Source: Acidocella aquatica (GTDB lineage Bacteria > Pseudomonadota > Alphaproteobacteria > Acetobacterales > Acetobacteraceae). From it: DNA of 64,000 nt. The translations under genes were made by a program, and so were the position numbers. Location: positions 1 to 64,000 of the forward strand of contig NZ_BSOS01000088.1 in assembly GCF_030160635.1 (NCBI RefSeq), given 5' to 3'. Position 1 is the first letter of the stretch. Each line of letters opens with the position of its first letter. The notes beneath the pieces are model-generated. The model worked only from the letters and a program-made list of their open reading frames with translations, ran no database searches and was not told the origin of the DNA. Of the stretch, positions 8,660 through 18,344 are shown in pieces.

Positions 8660-8662
8660 CGT

Positions 8663-9229
8663 CTATTCCGGGTATTCACGGCCGACGATGGATAGCAGAC
8701 TCCAGACATAGGGCACAAAAGATCGCCAAACCTCCAGATAAAAACTAAACTCATCCTGGCGCCAAAGCACGGCTTCCGCCTTAAAAAAATTCGTGCGTGT
8801 CACCATCCCAACCGGAAAGGCGGCGAGGTCAAAATCAAGCGCGCAACCGCTGTTGAGAATATCAGGCACTGCCGCGCCATTGAGCATGAGGCCGGTCTGG
8901 CGATGGCTGATGTCCGTCAGCGAATAACGCCTATCCGTCAGCCGCGCCGCGAGGAGTGGCGCCACGCTAGCGGCCTCGGTTTCGGGCCAGAGCAACAGCC
9001 ATTCATCCGGGCTTAGGCGCATCGCGCCGCGGCTGTTCACCACCGAGGCGCGGTTAAGCGGCACCGCGAGATCGATGCCAAGCGCCTCCGCCGCCGGGCC
9101 GATCGCGGCTTCGCGCAACCGCAGCAGAAAACGCGCGCCGCCATTAACCGGGGTGTAGCGCCGGTCACCCGTATCCGCGCAGGGGGGAACGCGCCGCGCT
9201 GGCGCAACCATGTGCACAAGATTAGCCAT
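8663..9229 (-). CDS. soxG: Sarcosine oxidase gamma subunit
   Basis: 188 aa; the sequence (including SPDEWLLLWPE, DISHRQTGL and the C-terminal FYLEVWRSFVPYVWSLL) matches the small gamma subunit of heterotetrameric sarcosine oxidase, which resembles a GcvT-type fold without catalysis. ATG 9229 overlaps the soxA stop by 8 bases, so the two are translationally coupled. The much longer frame to 9406 merely overlaps soxA. Confidence 0.9.
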   Translation of the reverse strand: MANLVHMVAPARRVPPCADTGDRRYTPVNGGARFLLRLREAAIGPAAEALGIDLAVPLNRASVVNSRGAMRLSPDEWLLLWPETEAASVAPLLAARLTDRRYSLTDISHRQTGLMLNGAAVPDILNSGCALDFDLAAFPVGMVTRTNFFKAEAVLWRQDEFSFYLEVWRSFVPYVWSLLSIVGREYPE

Positions 9230-12200
9230 TGAGCCTGACTCCTTCCGGGTCATAGAAAACGGATGAAACCACCGTGACGCGCGCATCGCCGCTTTCAAGC
9301 GGGACATGGAGCGTCTCGCCGGTTCGTGCCGCGCCGTCGCGCAACAAGGCCAACGCGATCGACCGGCCGAGGGTCTCGCTCCAATAGGAGGAGGTGATGT
9401 GGCCAAGCATTGTCATCGGCTTGGGTTGCGCGGGGTCGGCGACGATATGCGCGCCTTCCTCCAGCACAAGAGCCGGATCGGCGGTGAGCAGGCCGACAAG
9501 CTGCTTGCGGTTGGTCTGCGTGGCGAAGGCCTCGCGCGCGAGAGCCCGCTTGCCCACGAAATCAGGCTTCGCCTTGCCAATCATCCCGCTATAACCAACA
9601 TCGGCTGGCGTCACCGTGCCGTCGGTCTCCTGGCCAACGATGATATACCCCTTCTCCGCGCGCAGCACATGCATGGTCTCGGTGCCATAAGGCGTGATGC
9701 CATGCGCAAGCCCGCTCTCCATCAACGCCTCCCAAACGCTCCGGCCATAATCGGCGGGCACGTTGATCTCAAAGCCGAGTTCACCCGTGAAGCTGACACG
9801 GAACAGCCTGGCGGGAACCCCCGCGATGCGGCATTCCACCATGCTCATATGCGGCATGGCCTTGGCGGAAATATCCGCCCCCTCCACCAGCGGTTCAATA
9901 ACCTGGCGCGCCAGCGGCCCCTGTAGCGCGATCACCGCATATTGCTCGGTGGTCGAGGTCAGCCAGACATCGAGTTCGGGAAACTCGGTTTGCAGATAAT
10001 CCTCCATCATCGCCAGCACACGCGGTGCGCCGCCCGTGGTAGTGGTGACGTGGAAACATGTCTCGGAGACCCTGCCGATCACCCCGTCATCAATGATGAA
10101 ACCGTCCTCGCGCAGCAATATGCCATACCGCAACCGTCCCGGCTGCAGCTTGGTCCATGCGTTGATATACATGCGGTTGAGAAACTCCGCCGCATCGGGG
10201 CCAACCACCTCGATCTTGCCCAGAGTTGAGGCATCGAATATGCCCACGCCGCCACGCACCGCGCGGCACTCCCGCGCGACCGCCGCGCGCATGTCCTCCC
10301 CGCCTTGGGGAAAGTAGCGCGCACGCTTCCAAAGGCCGACATCCTCAAACACCGCGCCCCGCTCGGCCGCCCAGCCGTGAATCGCGGTGCGGCGCTCGGG
10401 CTCGAACAATTCGCCGCGCGCGTATCCGGCGAAATAGCCAAACGGCACCGGCGTATAGGGCATGCGGAACGTCGTGGTGCCGATCGCGGAAACCGGCTTG
10501 CCCAGTTCCGCCGACATAATTCCCAACGCATTCATGTTGGAAAGCTTGCCCTGGTCAGTCGCCATGCCGGTGGTCGTGAAGCGCTTGACATGCTCAACCG
10601 AGCGCATCCCCTCGCGCAACGCCAGCGAAACATCCTTTGCGGTGACATCGTTCTGATAATCAACAAAGGCGCGCACGGAAGTTGGATCCACATGACCCGG
10701 CACAACACCGATGAAGCCGCCGCGCGCGAGCGGCGCATTCGTGACCTGATAGGTAACCGCGGCTCCCCCCACGGCGCCGGCGCCCGCCGCGGCACCAGAC
10801 TCCAACGCCTCCTTCAACGTCTGCAAACCCGCCCCGGCCCCCGCGACGCGGCATGCCTCGGCCGGCGCGCCCGGTAAAAACGCATCCAGTGTGGCATCAA
10901 ACACCAATTTGCCGCGGCTCTGCGAAAAGAGATGCACGCTGGGCGTGAAGCCGCCCGACATCAGAATGGTGTCACAGTCAATCCGCTGCTCAGCACCACC
11001 CGCCAGCGAAACCACGGTGGCACGGGCCACGCGCAGCCGCCCGCCCGTGCCCGAAACGGTGGAGGCCAGATAAATCGGCAACCCCGCCCGGCGCGCCGCC
11101 GCGGCATAGGGGCCATCCGCGGCCGGGCGCATATCCACGATCCCCGCAACCGCGCAACCGGCGCGGTGCAGCGCCAGCGCGGTCCGGTAGGCGCTGTCAT
11201 GCGCGGTGAACACCAGGGGCTTGCGGCCCGGCAAAACACCGTAGCGTTCGGCATAGATACGCGCCGCCTCCGCCAGCATGATGCCCGGACGGTCATTATC
11301 AGGGAAGACCAGCGGCCGCTCGATCGCGCCAGCCGCGATCACCACCTCCTTCGCCCGCACCTGCCAGAGCCTGCCCCGGGGCGATGTATCATCCGGCTCA
11401 CCGGCATGATCAGTCAGCGACTCCGCAAGCCCGAGCATGTTATGCGGAAAATAGCCAAAAGCGATGGTGCGCGCCAAAACCTTAACCTTTGGGAACGCCG
11501 CAAGCTGGGCCAGCGCCGCCTTGAGCCAGTCCGCCGCGGGCAAGCCGTCGATCACCGCATCCGGTTCCGCGAGGAGCGAGCCACCCGGCTCGGCTTGTTC
11601 ATCGCACAAAATCACCCGCGCGCCGGTTTTGGCGGCGGCCAGCGCCGCGGCGAGGCCAGCAGGCCCGGCGCCGATCACCAGCACATCGCAATGCGCGAAA
11701 CGCTGCGCATAACACGCGGCGTCCGGCGTTTGCGGCGACCGGCCGAGACCTGCCATTTCGCGAATGCGCGGCTCGAAGAATTTCGTCCACGCCTTCCTCG
11801 GCCACATGAAGGTCTTATAGTAGAACCCGGCCGGAAAAAAGCGCCAGAGCAGATCGTTCACGGCCCCGTAATCGCGCACCAGCGAAGGAGACCGGTTCTG
11901 GCTTTCCGCCTTCAGCCCGTCATACAGCTCCACCTGGGTGGCGCGCAGATTAGGCGTATAATGAGCGTCATCGCAGCCAACGCCGGCAAGCGCATTCGGC
12001 TCCTCGGCCCCCGCCGAGAGAATGCCGCGCGGACGGTGATATTTGAATGACCGCCCAACGAGATGCACGCCATTGGCCAGTAGTGCCGAAGCCAGCGTAT
12101 CGCCCTGATAGCCCTTGTAATGCTTGCCATCGAAGCTGAAGCCAAGTGTGCGCGAGCGGTCGATCCGCCCGCCCGCCGCAAGCCGGTAAGCCTGGGTCAT
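9222..12200 (-). CDS. soxA: Sarcosine oxidase alpha subunit
   Basis: 992 aa, normal for the large subunit of heterotetrameric sarcosine oxidase. The N-terminal part is a 2Fe-2S-ferredoxin-like fold (DTLASALLANG). It is followed by a dinucleotide-binding domain (DVLVIGAGPAGLAAALAAAK). The C-terminal ~400 residues form a GcvT-like tetrahydrofolate-binding domain, which captures the methyl carbon released from sarcosine as 5,10-methylene-THF. The start overlaps the soxD stop as ATGA. The order soxB-D-A-G is the standard one for this complex. Confidence 0.97.
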   Translation of the reverse strand: MTQAYRLAAGGRIDRSRTLGFSFDGKHYKGYQGDTLASALLANGVHLVGRSFKYHRPRGILSAGAEEPNALAGVGCDDAHYTPNLRATQVELYDGLKAESQNRSPSLVRDYGAVNDLLWRFFPAGFYYKTFMWPRKAWTKFFEPRIREMAGLGRSPQTPDAACYAQRFAHCDVLVIGAGPAGLAAALAAAKTGARVILCDEQAEPGGSLLAEPDAVIDGLPAADWLKAALAQLAAFPKVKVLARTIAFGYFPHNMLGLAESLTDHAGEPDDTSPRGRLWQVRAKEVVIAAGAIERPLVFPDNDRPGIMLAEAARIYAERYGVLPGRKPLVFTAHDSAYRTALALHRAGCAVAGIVDMRPAADGPYAAAARRAGLPIYLASTVSGTGGRLRVARATVVSLAGGAEQRIDCDTILMSGGFTPSVHLFSQSRGKLVFDATLDAFLPGAPAEACRVAGAGAGLQTLKEALESGAAAGAGAVGGAAVTYQVTNAPLARGGFIGVVPGHVDPTSVRAFVDYQNDVTAKDVSLALREGMRSVEHVKRFTTTGMATDQGKLSNMNALGIMSAELGKPVSAIGTTTFRMPYTPVPFGYFAGYARGELFEPERRTAIHGWAAERGAVFEDVGLWKRARYFPQGGEDMRAAVARECRAVRGGVGIFDASTLGKIEVVGPDAAEFLNRMYINAWTKLQPGRLRYGILLREDGFIIDDGVIGRVSETCFHVTTTTGGAPRVLAMMEDYLQTEFPELDVWLTSTTEQYAVIALQGPLARQVIEPLVEGADISAKAMPHMSMVECRIAGVPARLFRVSFTGELGFEINVPADYGRSVWEALMESGLAHGITPYGTETMHVLRAEKGYIIVGQETDGTVTPADVGYSGMIGKAKPDFVGKRALAREAFATQTNRKQLVGLLTADPALVLEEGAHIVADPAQPKPMTMLGHITSSYWSETLGRSIALALLRDGAARTGETLHVPLESGDARVTVVSSVFYDPEGVRLNG

Positions 12201-12466
12201 GGGCGTGTCTCCCCGATGCGATAGCTCGCCTCGATATGGTCAGTGTAGGTGTTGCGTTTGACGTTGAAGAACCGCCCGCAGCCATAGGCATGGCGCCAGC
12301 GCTCGGCGTGGTCTCCGCGCGGATTGTTCCGGCAATACAGAAATTCGGTCCATCCGGCGTCATCGACCTGGCCCGGATCGGCGGCGCGCACAACATGAGC
12401 CTCGCCGCCATAGGCAAATTCAATTTCGGGCCGGTTGCCGCAATAGGGGCATGGAATTAAAAGCAT
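12197..12466 (-). CDS. soxD: Sarcosine oxidase delta subunit
   Basis: About 89 aa. It begins MLLIPCPYCGNRPEIEF, the typical start of the delta subunit, whose cysteines (CPYC, plus YGCGRFF near the C-terminus) help hold a zinc ion. ATG 12466 is favoured because of the family start and the upstream GGAAG/CAGGAG; the frame extends further upstream but only with low-complexity prolines. It lies 13 bases after soxB and overlaps soxA by 4. Confidence 0.92.
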   Translation of the reverse strand: MLLIPCPYCGNRPEIEFAYGGEAHVVRAADPGQVDDAGWTEFLYCRNNPRGDHAERWRHAYGCGRFFNVKRNTYTDHIEASYRIGETRP

Positions 12467-12479
12467 CTCCTGGCTTCCT

Positions 12480-13733
12480 TCAGTGGGCGACGGCGGCGGC
12501 GGCGGCTTCATCAATCAGCCGGCCGGCGCCAAAACGTTCAAGATTAAATGGGGCATTGATCGGGTGCGGCTCGTCCCTGGCGATGGTATAGGCGAAGAGA
12601 TCCGCCGAGCCGGGCGTCGCCTTGAAGCCGCCGGTCCCCCAGCCACAATTCACATAAAGCCCAGGCACCGGGGTTTTTCCCAAAATAGGCGAGCGGTCAG
12701 GCGTGACATCGACAATCCCCCCCCAGTTGCGCATCATCCGCATGCGGCGAAAAATGGGGAATAATTCGCAGATCGCTTCCAACGTGTGCATCGGAATATG
12801 CAACGCGCCGCGCTGGCTGTAGGAGATATAGGCATCAGTCCCCGCGCCAATCACCAGTTCGCCCTTATCGGACTGGCTGATATAGGCGTGAATCGTGTTC
12901 GACATCACGACGCACGGAAAAATCGGCTTCACCGGCTCTGACACCAGCGCCTGCAACGGATAGCTTTCCAGCGGCATGCGCAGCCCGGCCATCGCCATCA
13001 CCAGCGAGGTGCTGCCCGCGGCGCTCACGCCGATGCGGCGCGAGGCGATCGGCCCGCGTGTGGTCTGCACACCTGTCACATGGCCGGACGCATCACGCTC
13101 GATCCCCGTAACCTCGCAATTCTGGATGATATCAACGCCCAGCGCATCCGCCGCGCGAGCATAGCCCCAGGCCACCGCATCATGCCGCGCGGTGCCGGCC
13201 CGGCGCTGCAGGGCCGCGCCAGTGACGGCATGGCGCATACCGGGCGCGATGTTCAGGGGCGGGCAAAATTCCTTGGCCTGCTCAGGCGTCAGCCACTCAT
13301 TATCAACGCCGTTCAGCCGGTTGGCGGAAACATGGCGTTTGAAACTCTGCTCGTCATGCACATTATGCGCCACCATCAGCACGCCGCGCTGCGAGAACAT
13401 GACATTGTAATTCAGCTCCTGGGACAAGCCCTCCCAAAGCTTCAACGCATGGTCATAAAGCGCCGCACTTTCGTCGAACAGATAGTTCGAGCGAATGATG
13501 GTGGTGTTGCGCCCGGTATTGCCGCCGCCGATCCAGCCTTTCTCGAGCACCGCGATATTGCGCATGCCGTGCTTCCTGGCCAGATAATACGCAGCGCCCA
13601 GCCCATGGCCGCCACCACCGACAATGATGGCGTCATAAGATCGCTTTGGTTCAGGCTCGCGCCATTGGGGCTTCCAGCCTTTATGGCCGTTAATCGACTG
13701 CCGGATCAGCGCGAGTGCGGAGTAGCGTTGCAT
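12480..13733 (-). CDS. soxB: Sarcosine oxidase beta subunit
   Basis: 417 aa FAD/FMN subunit. The dinucleotide-binding motif is [19 protein letters not shown] near residue 37. The [20 protein letters not shown] segment contains the histidine that carries covalent FMN in this family. It oxidises sarcosine to glycine, passing electrons to oxygen as H2O2. It follows glyA at a distance of 181 bp, most of which is taken by a mobile palindromic element, so transcription from glyA may be modulated here. Confidence 0.96.
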   Translation of the reverse strand: MQRYSALALIRQSINGHKGWKPQWREPEPKRSYDAIIVGGGGHGLGAAYYLARKHGMRNIAVLEKGWIGGGNTGRNTTIIRSNYLFDESAALYDHALKLWEGLSQELNYNVMFSQRGVLMVAHNVHDEQSFKRHVSANRLNGVDNEWLTPEQAKEFCPPLNIAPGMRHAVTGAALQRRAGTARHDAVAWGYARAADALGVDIIQNCEVTGIERDASGHVTGVQTTRGPIASRRIGVSAAGSTSLVMAMAGLRMPLESYPLQALVSEPVKPIFPCVVMSNTIHAYISQSDKGELVIGAGTDAYISYSQRGALHIPMHTLEAICELFPIFRRMRMMRNWGGIVDVTPDRSPILGKTPVPGLYVNCGWGTGGFKATPGSADLFAYTIARDEPHPINAPFNLERFGAGRLIDEAAAAAVAH

Positions 13734-13812
13734 CAGATCATAACGCCTTAAGTTTTTGGTTGATTGCTGCGGATATTCGAAATCGCGGAAACGCCGCCCC
13801 GGACCTGCGGGC

Positions 13813-13917
13813 TAAAGCCTGATCGCTTTAAGTGCGATCAGACTCTGGCCGCTTTTCTGAGGGCGATTCACGCTTTCGGCTCGCTCGGTTGAGCGAACCT
13901 CAAACGATCGCGCTCTA
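13813..13917 (-). repeat. MITE-like palindromic repeat, copy A
   Basis: A ~105-bp element on the minus strand, bounded by TA at each side, one of five sites in this window (others at 32049, 33112, 49125 and 51810). Read on the minus strand it begins TAGAGCGCGATCG, contains a GGTTCGCTC/GAGCGAGCC hairpin, and ends with a second hairpin whose arms carry GATCGC. Its first TAG is the stop codon of glyA. It sits inside the glyA-soxB gap. Confidence 0.85.
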
Positions 13918-15240
13918 ACGAAACGACGGATAAAGCGGAAATGCGTCGCATAATTCATTCACTTTCCCACGCACGGCGCGTGTCACGGCCTCCTCTTCAG
14001 GCTTGCCGATGGAACCCAGCATCTCGCTGATCAACGCAGCGACATGCTCAAATTCACCGGCGCCAAAGCCGCGCGTGGTACAGGCCGGCGTGCCCAGCCT
14101 GATCCCGGAGGTAATCGCCGGTTTCTCCGGATCAAATGGAATGCCGTTTTTGTTGCAGGTAATGCCCGCGCGGTCGAGCGCCTGCTCGGCGGCTTTGCCC
14201 GTCAGCCCCTTCGGCCTGAGGTCGACCAGAACAAGGTGCGTATCCGTGCCGCCCGAAACAATGCCGCACCCTCTGTTCGCAAGCCCTGCGGCCAGAACAG
14301 CCGCGTTCTCGACGACCGCGCGCGCGTAGGTCTTGAATTTCGGGCTCAGCGCCTCGCCAAACGCGACCGCCTTCGCCGCGATGACATGCTCAAGCGGCCC
14401 ACCCTGAAGCCCGGGAAACACCGCCGAGTTCAGCTTCTTCGCAAGCGCCTCATCATTCGTCAAAATCAGCCCGCCACGCGGCCCGCGCAAGGTTTTATGC
14501 GTCGTGCTGGTGACGACATGCGCATGCGGAAACGGGCTGGGATGCACCCCCGCCGCGACCAGGCCCGCAATATGCGCGATATCGACCATCAGAAACGCGC
14601 CAACCTCATCGGCAATCGCGCGGAAGCGGGCAAAATCGATAACACGGGGAATGGCCGAGCCCCCGGCAATAATCAAACGCGGACGGTGCTCATGCGCCAG
14701 ACGCGCCACCTCGTCGTAATCGATCGTTTGCGTTCCGGGATTCACGCCATATTGCACGGCATTCAGCCATTTGCCCGAGAGGGTCGGCGCGGCGCCATGC
14801 GTCAGATGCCCGCCATGGGCGAGGCTCATGCCCATGATGGTGTCGCCGGGCTGCAGCAGCGCGAACAAAACCGCGCCATTCGCCTGCGCGCCCGAGTGCG
14901 GCTGGACATTTGCAAACGCACAGCCGAACAACAGCCTGGCGCGGTCAATCGCCACCTGCTCGATCACATCCACATATTCACAGCCGCCATAATAACGCCG
15001 GCCCGGATAACCTTCCGCGTATTTATTGGTTAAAATGCTGCCCTGCGCCTCCAGAACCGCAGCCGATACGACGTTCTCGCTCGCAATAAGCTCCAGCCCA
15101 TGGCGCTGGCGGTTCAGCTCATGGCGCAACGCATCCGCGATCACTGGATCGGCGGCCGCGAGATCCAGATCAAAAAAATCTTGTATATCCTGCATTTTTT
15201 GGTCCTGATCTGACATGATGTTCTTAACGTTTTTCACAAC
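13915..15240 (-). CDS. glyA: Serine hydroxymethyltransferase
   Basis: About 441 aa PLP enzyme interconverting glycine plus 5,10-methylene-THF and serine. Family hallmarks include [20 protein letters not shown], and [12 protein letters not shown], whose Lys forms the PLP Schiff base. GTG 15240 is chosen because GGGGAG lies 5 bases upstream; ATG 15216 is an alternative. Here it stands between creatinase and sarcosine oxidase, so its job is likely to combine the two products of sarcosine oxidation (glycine and methylene-THF) into serine. The stop codon TAG is formed at the boundary of a mobile repeat. Confidence 0.96.
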   Translation of the reverse strand, partial: VVKNVKNIMSDQDQKMQDIQDFFDLDLAAADPVIADALRHELNRQRHGLELIASENVVSAAVLEAQGSILTNKYAEGYPGRRYYGGCEYVDVIEQVAIDRARLLFGCAFANVQPHSGAQANGAVLFALLQPGDTIMGMSLAHGGHLTHGAAPTLSGKWLNAVQYGVNPGTQTIDYDEVARLAHEHRPRLIIAGGSAIPRVIDFARFRAIADEVGAFLMVDIAHIAGLVAAGVHPSPFPHAHVVTSTTHKTLRGPRGGLILTNDEALAKKLNSAVFPGLQGGPLEHVIAAKAVAFGEALSPKFKTYARAVVENAAVLAAGLANRGCGIVSGGTDTHLVLVDLRPKGLTGKAAEQALDRAGITCNKNGIPFDPEKPAITSGIRLGTPACTTRGFGAGEFEHVAALISEMLGSIGKPEEEAVTRAVRGKVNELCDAFPLYPSFR

Positions 15241-15337
15241 ATCTCCCCTTCCCGGCATTCTATTTTGGCAATGGCTGCCCCGTGACACGTAATTTTATAT
15301 TGCGATTAAGCATCATTTCCGTGTCACGGGGTGTACG

Positions 15338-16561
15338 TCACTTCACGATGAGGTGCTCAGGCCCGTAGGGGAAAGCCGTGATGTTGCGGTTTCCATCCTC
15401 GGTGAGGACGAGAATATCATGCTCACGATAGCCACCCGCGCCAGGCTTGCCCTCGGGGATGGTGATCATCGGCTCCATGGAGACGACCATGCCCGGCTGC
15501 AGCACTGTCTCACAATCCTCGCGCAGTTCCAACGCGCCCTCGCGGCCATAATAATGGCAAAGCACACCAAAGGAGTGACCGTAACCGAAGGAGCGGTACT
15601 GCAGCAGCCCCTCGGCGGCATACATCTCGTTCAGTTCGCGCGCCACATCGGCGCATTTCTTGCCCGGCACCAGCAGCTCCTTGCCACGATCATGCACACT
15701 GCAATTAAACTCCCACAAGCGGATGTTTTCATCAGTCGCAGTTTCGGCAAACAACGTGCGTTCCAGCGCGACGTAGTAGCCGGCAACCATGGGGAAGCAG
15801 TTGAGGCTGAGAATGTCACCGCGCTCGATTTTACGGCTGGTCACCGGGTTGTGCGCGCCATCGGTATTGACGCCCGATTGAAACCAGGTCCAGGTATCCA
15901 TCAACTCGCCATGCGGCCAGACCTTTGCGATTTCGCGCACCATCGTAGCCGTCGAATGCAGTGCCACCTCATGCTCGGGAACACCAACCTTGATCGCCTC
16001 AACGCAGGCGGCGCCGCCAATATCGGCGATCCTCGTCATTTTCGTGATATGCTCGATTTCTTCAGCCGATTTTATCATGCGCAGACGCTGCGCCGAATAA
16101 GCGATGTCTACGAACTCAATGGTGGGGAACTCTGCCTTTAGGAGATTCAGCAGGTCTATATTGACGTGATCGAACTCGATGCCAAGACGCTTCACGCCTC
16201 CGACCAGCTGCCGCACGGCATGGAAGTAATTGTCTTTCCGCCAATCCGTGTATGTGATGTTGTTGCCAAACGTCCGGCGCCAGGGCTGGCCCGCATCAAT
16301 ACCCGCCGAGATGCTGGTGGATATGTTGTGGTCAACCAGCAGGCCGTAGCGGCGGCCGAAATAACAATACAAGAAGTCGGAATAATAGCAGATATTATGA
16401 TACGACGTGAACAATGCAGCATCGATGTTCTGCTCTGCCATATGCCCGCGAATGCCGGCCAGGCGCCTCGTCATCTCCTGCGCGGAGAAGGTCGGCTGCA
16501 CCTTCACACCATTATTCGCAAAATTCTGTAAACGTTCTTGTTCCACGTTCGTTTTCTCCAT
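15338..16561 (-). CDS. Creatinase (creatine amidinohydrolase)
   Basis: 407 aa, the family length. It hydrolyses creatine to sarcosine and urea in the cytoplasm. It is close to the well-known Pseudomonas enzyme over its whole length as I recall that sequence: TSYHNICYYSDFLYC, ISAGIDAGQPWRRT, and DTWTWFQSGVNTDGAHNPV, whose H237 corresponds to the catalytic His232. The fold is that of M24 'pita-bread' peptidases, but the metal ligands of aminopeptidases are replaced, as in creatinases. It lies 97 bp upstream of glyA and 330 bp after the permease gene on the same strand. Its product sarcosine is the substrate of soxBDAG. Confidence 0.93.
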   Translation of the reverse strand: MEKTNVEQERLQNFANNGVKVQPTFSAQEMTRRLAGIRGHMAEQNIDAALFTSYHNICYYSDFLYCYFGRRYGLLVDHNISTSISAGIDAGQPWRRTFGNNITYTDWRKDNYFHAVRQLVGGVKRLGIEFDHVNIDLLNLLKAEFPTIEFVDIAYSAQRLRMIKSAEEIEHITKMTRIADIGGAACVEAIKVGVPEHEVALHSTATMVREIAKVWPHGELMDTWTWFQSGVNTDGAHNPVTSRKIERGDILSLNCFPMVAGYYVALERTLFAETATDENIRLWEFNCSVHDRGKELLVPGKKCADVARELNEMYAAEGLLQYRSFGYGHSFGVLCHYYGREGALELREDCETVLQPGMVVSMEPMITIPEGKPGAGGYREHDILVLTEDGNRNITAFPYGPEHLIVK

Positions 16562-16891
16562 TAGAATTTTTCATCATTGGCTTTTATCGCCTTTAGATAA
16601 ATTCCTCTGTATTTATAGGACAGTCAAATGATATGTTTTCACCAAAAAGATGAGTTTAATTCATCATAATGGCGCGTCACACGCACATCGGCGGCGCCTG
16701 GCGAAACTGGTTAGCGTATCTCTAAAGGACAGCCGACACGGCTTGATCGCGCAAAAGGCGGCATGCGCCCCAAACGCCATGCAGCCGGACAATGAATGCC
16801 CGGCTGCATGTTTTTATTCCGAAATCAGCTTGTCAACCGAGCTCAATTACACGACTGGCAAGCAGGTTTGCGATCGTTCCTTCCGGCTCGT
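16562..16891. other. 330-bp gap before creatinase gene, probably its promoter region
   Basis: No gene is seen. The half next to creatinase is AT-rich (16560-16680) and on the minus strand contains TTGACT and TATAAAT elements, though not at standard spacing, so a separate promoter for creatinase-glyA-sox is likely but not pinned down. The half next to the permease holds a stable hairpin at 16778-16810. Confidence 0.4.
16778..16810. terminator. Hairpin after the permease gene
   Basis: Perfect 11-bp stem: CATGCAGCCGG (16778-16788) with CCGGCTGCATG (16800-16810), loop of 11. A T-run (TTTTTA) follows only on the plus strand. On the minus strand, in which the neighbouring genes are read, it would be a T-less hairpin that could attenuate transcription or protect the mRNA end. 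Confidence 0.5.
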
Positions 16892-18328
16892 TTAAGCGTG
16901 CGCCTTGGCATATACGGCCGCCTTGATATACGACCTGGCCATCGCCCAATAAACCAGCCCCGCGGAGATGATGCCCGCTTCGACGCTCAAATCACCCCAC
17001 CCTAGAACATTCACCATCAGCGGGCTGGCATAGGTCGATGAGTTGGAGAAGACCAGAGACATGACGATGCCAACGGAAAAGGCGATCACGCCGGGCCAGA
17101 ATATACCGCTTTGATACCAATAACGCCCACTCCCCCACTTCATCATATCGGCAGAGTTGTAGACCCCATCACGAAGGAAGTAGTCCACGATGATAATCGC
17201 CGCCCACGGCCCAGTCCAGAAGACCATGTAGTTCAGGAAATTCTGATAGACATCGAAAAATGCGCCGTAATACACTACAGCAACGCGCACGAGTACCGTG
17301 AAAAATGCAATGACCGCTAACGAAACCAGGCGCGACATCGGGAGACGCAGGGCCAGCAGCCCCAAGCTCGCGGTATAGCCATTGGGAACATTGGCGGCCA
17401 CACCACCAAAGATCACCGCCATCAACAGCGGCACCATGAACCAGGTCGGCAAGAACTGCCCCAGCGCACTCACAGGGTCGTTGCCGAGATTGCCACCAAC
17501 GGCGATCGCGAACACCACACCAATGACTTCACACAAGGCAAGAGAAACGAACTGCCCGAGACCTGCCGACAACGCGATCTTCTTCCAGCTCATGCCCGGC
17601 GGAAAATAGCGGCTATAATCGGAGGCAAAATTTGTCCAGCCAATCGGGTAGGATGCGATGATCCCCACCGCGACCAGCCAGGCGCTGAACGAGCCCTGAT
17701 GGTTGTTGAAAGTCAAAAGCTGGTGCATCGGCACATGCGGCACCACAAACAATGCCAAGCCGAAGAATAGCGCCGCCAGGACCACGGCAATAAGCCCTTC
17801 CGCCGCAATGATCGTCGCATGTCCATATATCGCGATGAGAAGTTCCGCGGCCAGCACGAGCGCGAGAGCGACCCACACGGCACCATGCCCGCCAAATCCG
17901 GCAAGCTTGAAGAGTTCCTCAAGCGCCTCCGTGGCGACGATCGAGTTGATCGAGAACCAACTTAGCGCCGAAACCACATTCACGACCTTCGGCAGCACGG
18001 ACCCCAATTGCCCGAAGCTGACACGTGAAGTCATCATACCTGACGTACCCGTTTTCGGTCCCTGGATCGAGGTCAGGCCAACCATCAGGCATCCGATCAG
18101 ATTGCCTGTGATGATCGCGATAATCGCCTGGCTGAATGTCACACCAACGGATAGCGCGAACGCACCCGTTACGATTACGACATAATTGACATTCGCCCCG
18201 ACCCATAATTTGAACAGTTCAAACGGTGAACCATGGCGGTCGGCAATGGGTATCGGGTCGATCCCGTGCTGCTCAACCGCGCCAACCTTGTCCGATGCGA
18301 CATATTCATGATCTAATCTGTTGCTCAT
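16892..18328 (-). CDS. NCS1-family nucleobase/cation symporter (predicted creatinine importer)
   Basis: 478 aa integral membrane protein with about twelve hydrophobic segments, of the purine-cytosine/allantoin/hydantoin permease family (NCS1). ATG 18328 has GGGGA upstream. It starts 16 bases after the crnA stop and is clearly co-transcribed with it. NCS1 proteins carry small ring compounds such as cytosine and hydantoin. Creatinine is a similar five-membered cyclic amidine, so import of creatinine is the natural reading of the context, but the substrate is inferred. Confidence 0.85.
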   Translation of the reverse strand: MSNRLDHEYVASDKVGAVEQHGIDPIPIADRHGSPFELFKLWVGANVNYVVIVTGAFALSVGVTFSQAIIAIITGNLIGCLMVGLTSIQGPKTGTSGMMTSRVSFGQLGSVLPKVVNVVSALSWFSINSIVATEALEELFKLAGFGGHGAVWVALALVLAAELLIAIYGHATIIAAEGLIAVVLAALFFGLALFVVPHVPMHQLLTFNNHQGSFSAWLVAVGIIASYPIGWTNFASDYSRYFPPGMSWKKIALSAGLGQFVSLALCEVIGVVFAIAVGGNLGNDPVSALGQFLPTWFMVPLLMAVIFGGVAANVPNGYTASLGLLALRLPMSRLVSLAVIAFFTVLVRVAVVYYGAFFDVYQNFLNYMVFWTGPWAAIIIVDYFLRDGVYNSADMMKWGSGRYWYQSGIFWPGVIAFSVGIVMSLVFSNSSTYASPLMVNVLGWGDLSVEAGIISAGLVYWAMARSYIKAAVYAKAHA

Positions 18329-18344
18329 TGTAAAACGTCCCCTT

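Noticed and set aside
10932-12050. 372-codon plus-strand frame opposite soxA
   Set aside because: Antisense of a well-supported gene, with an Arg-rich translation lacking any domain.
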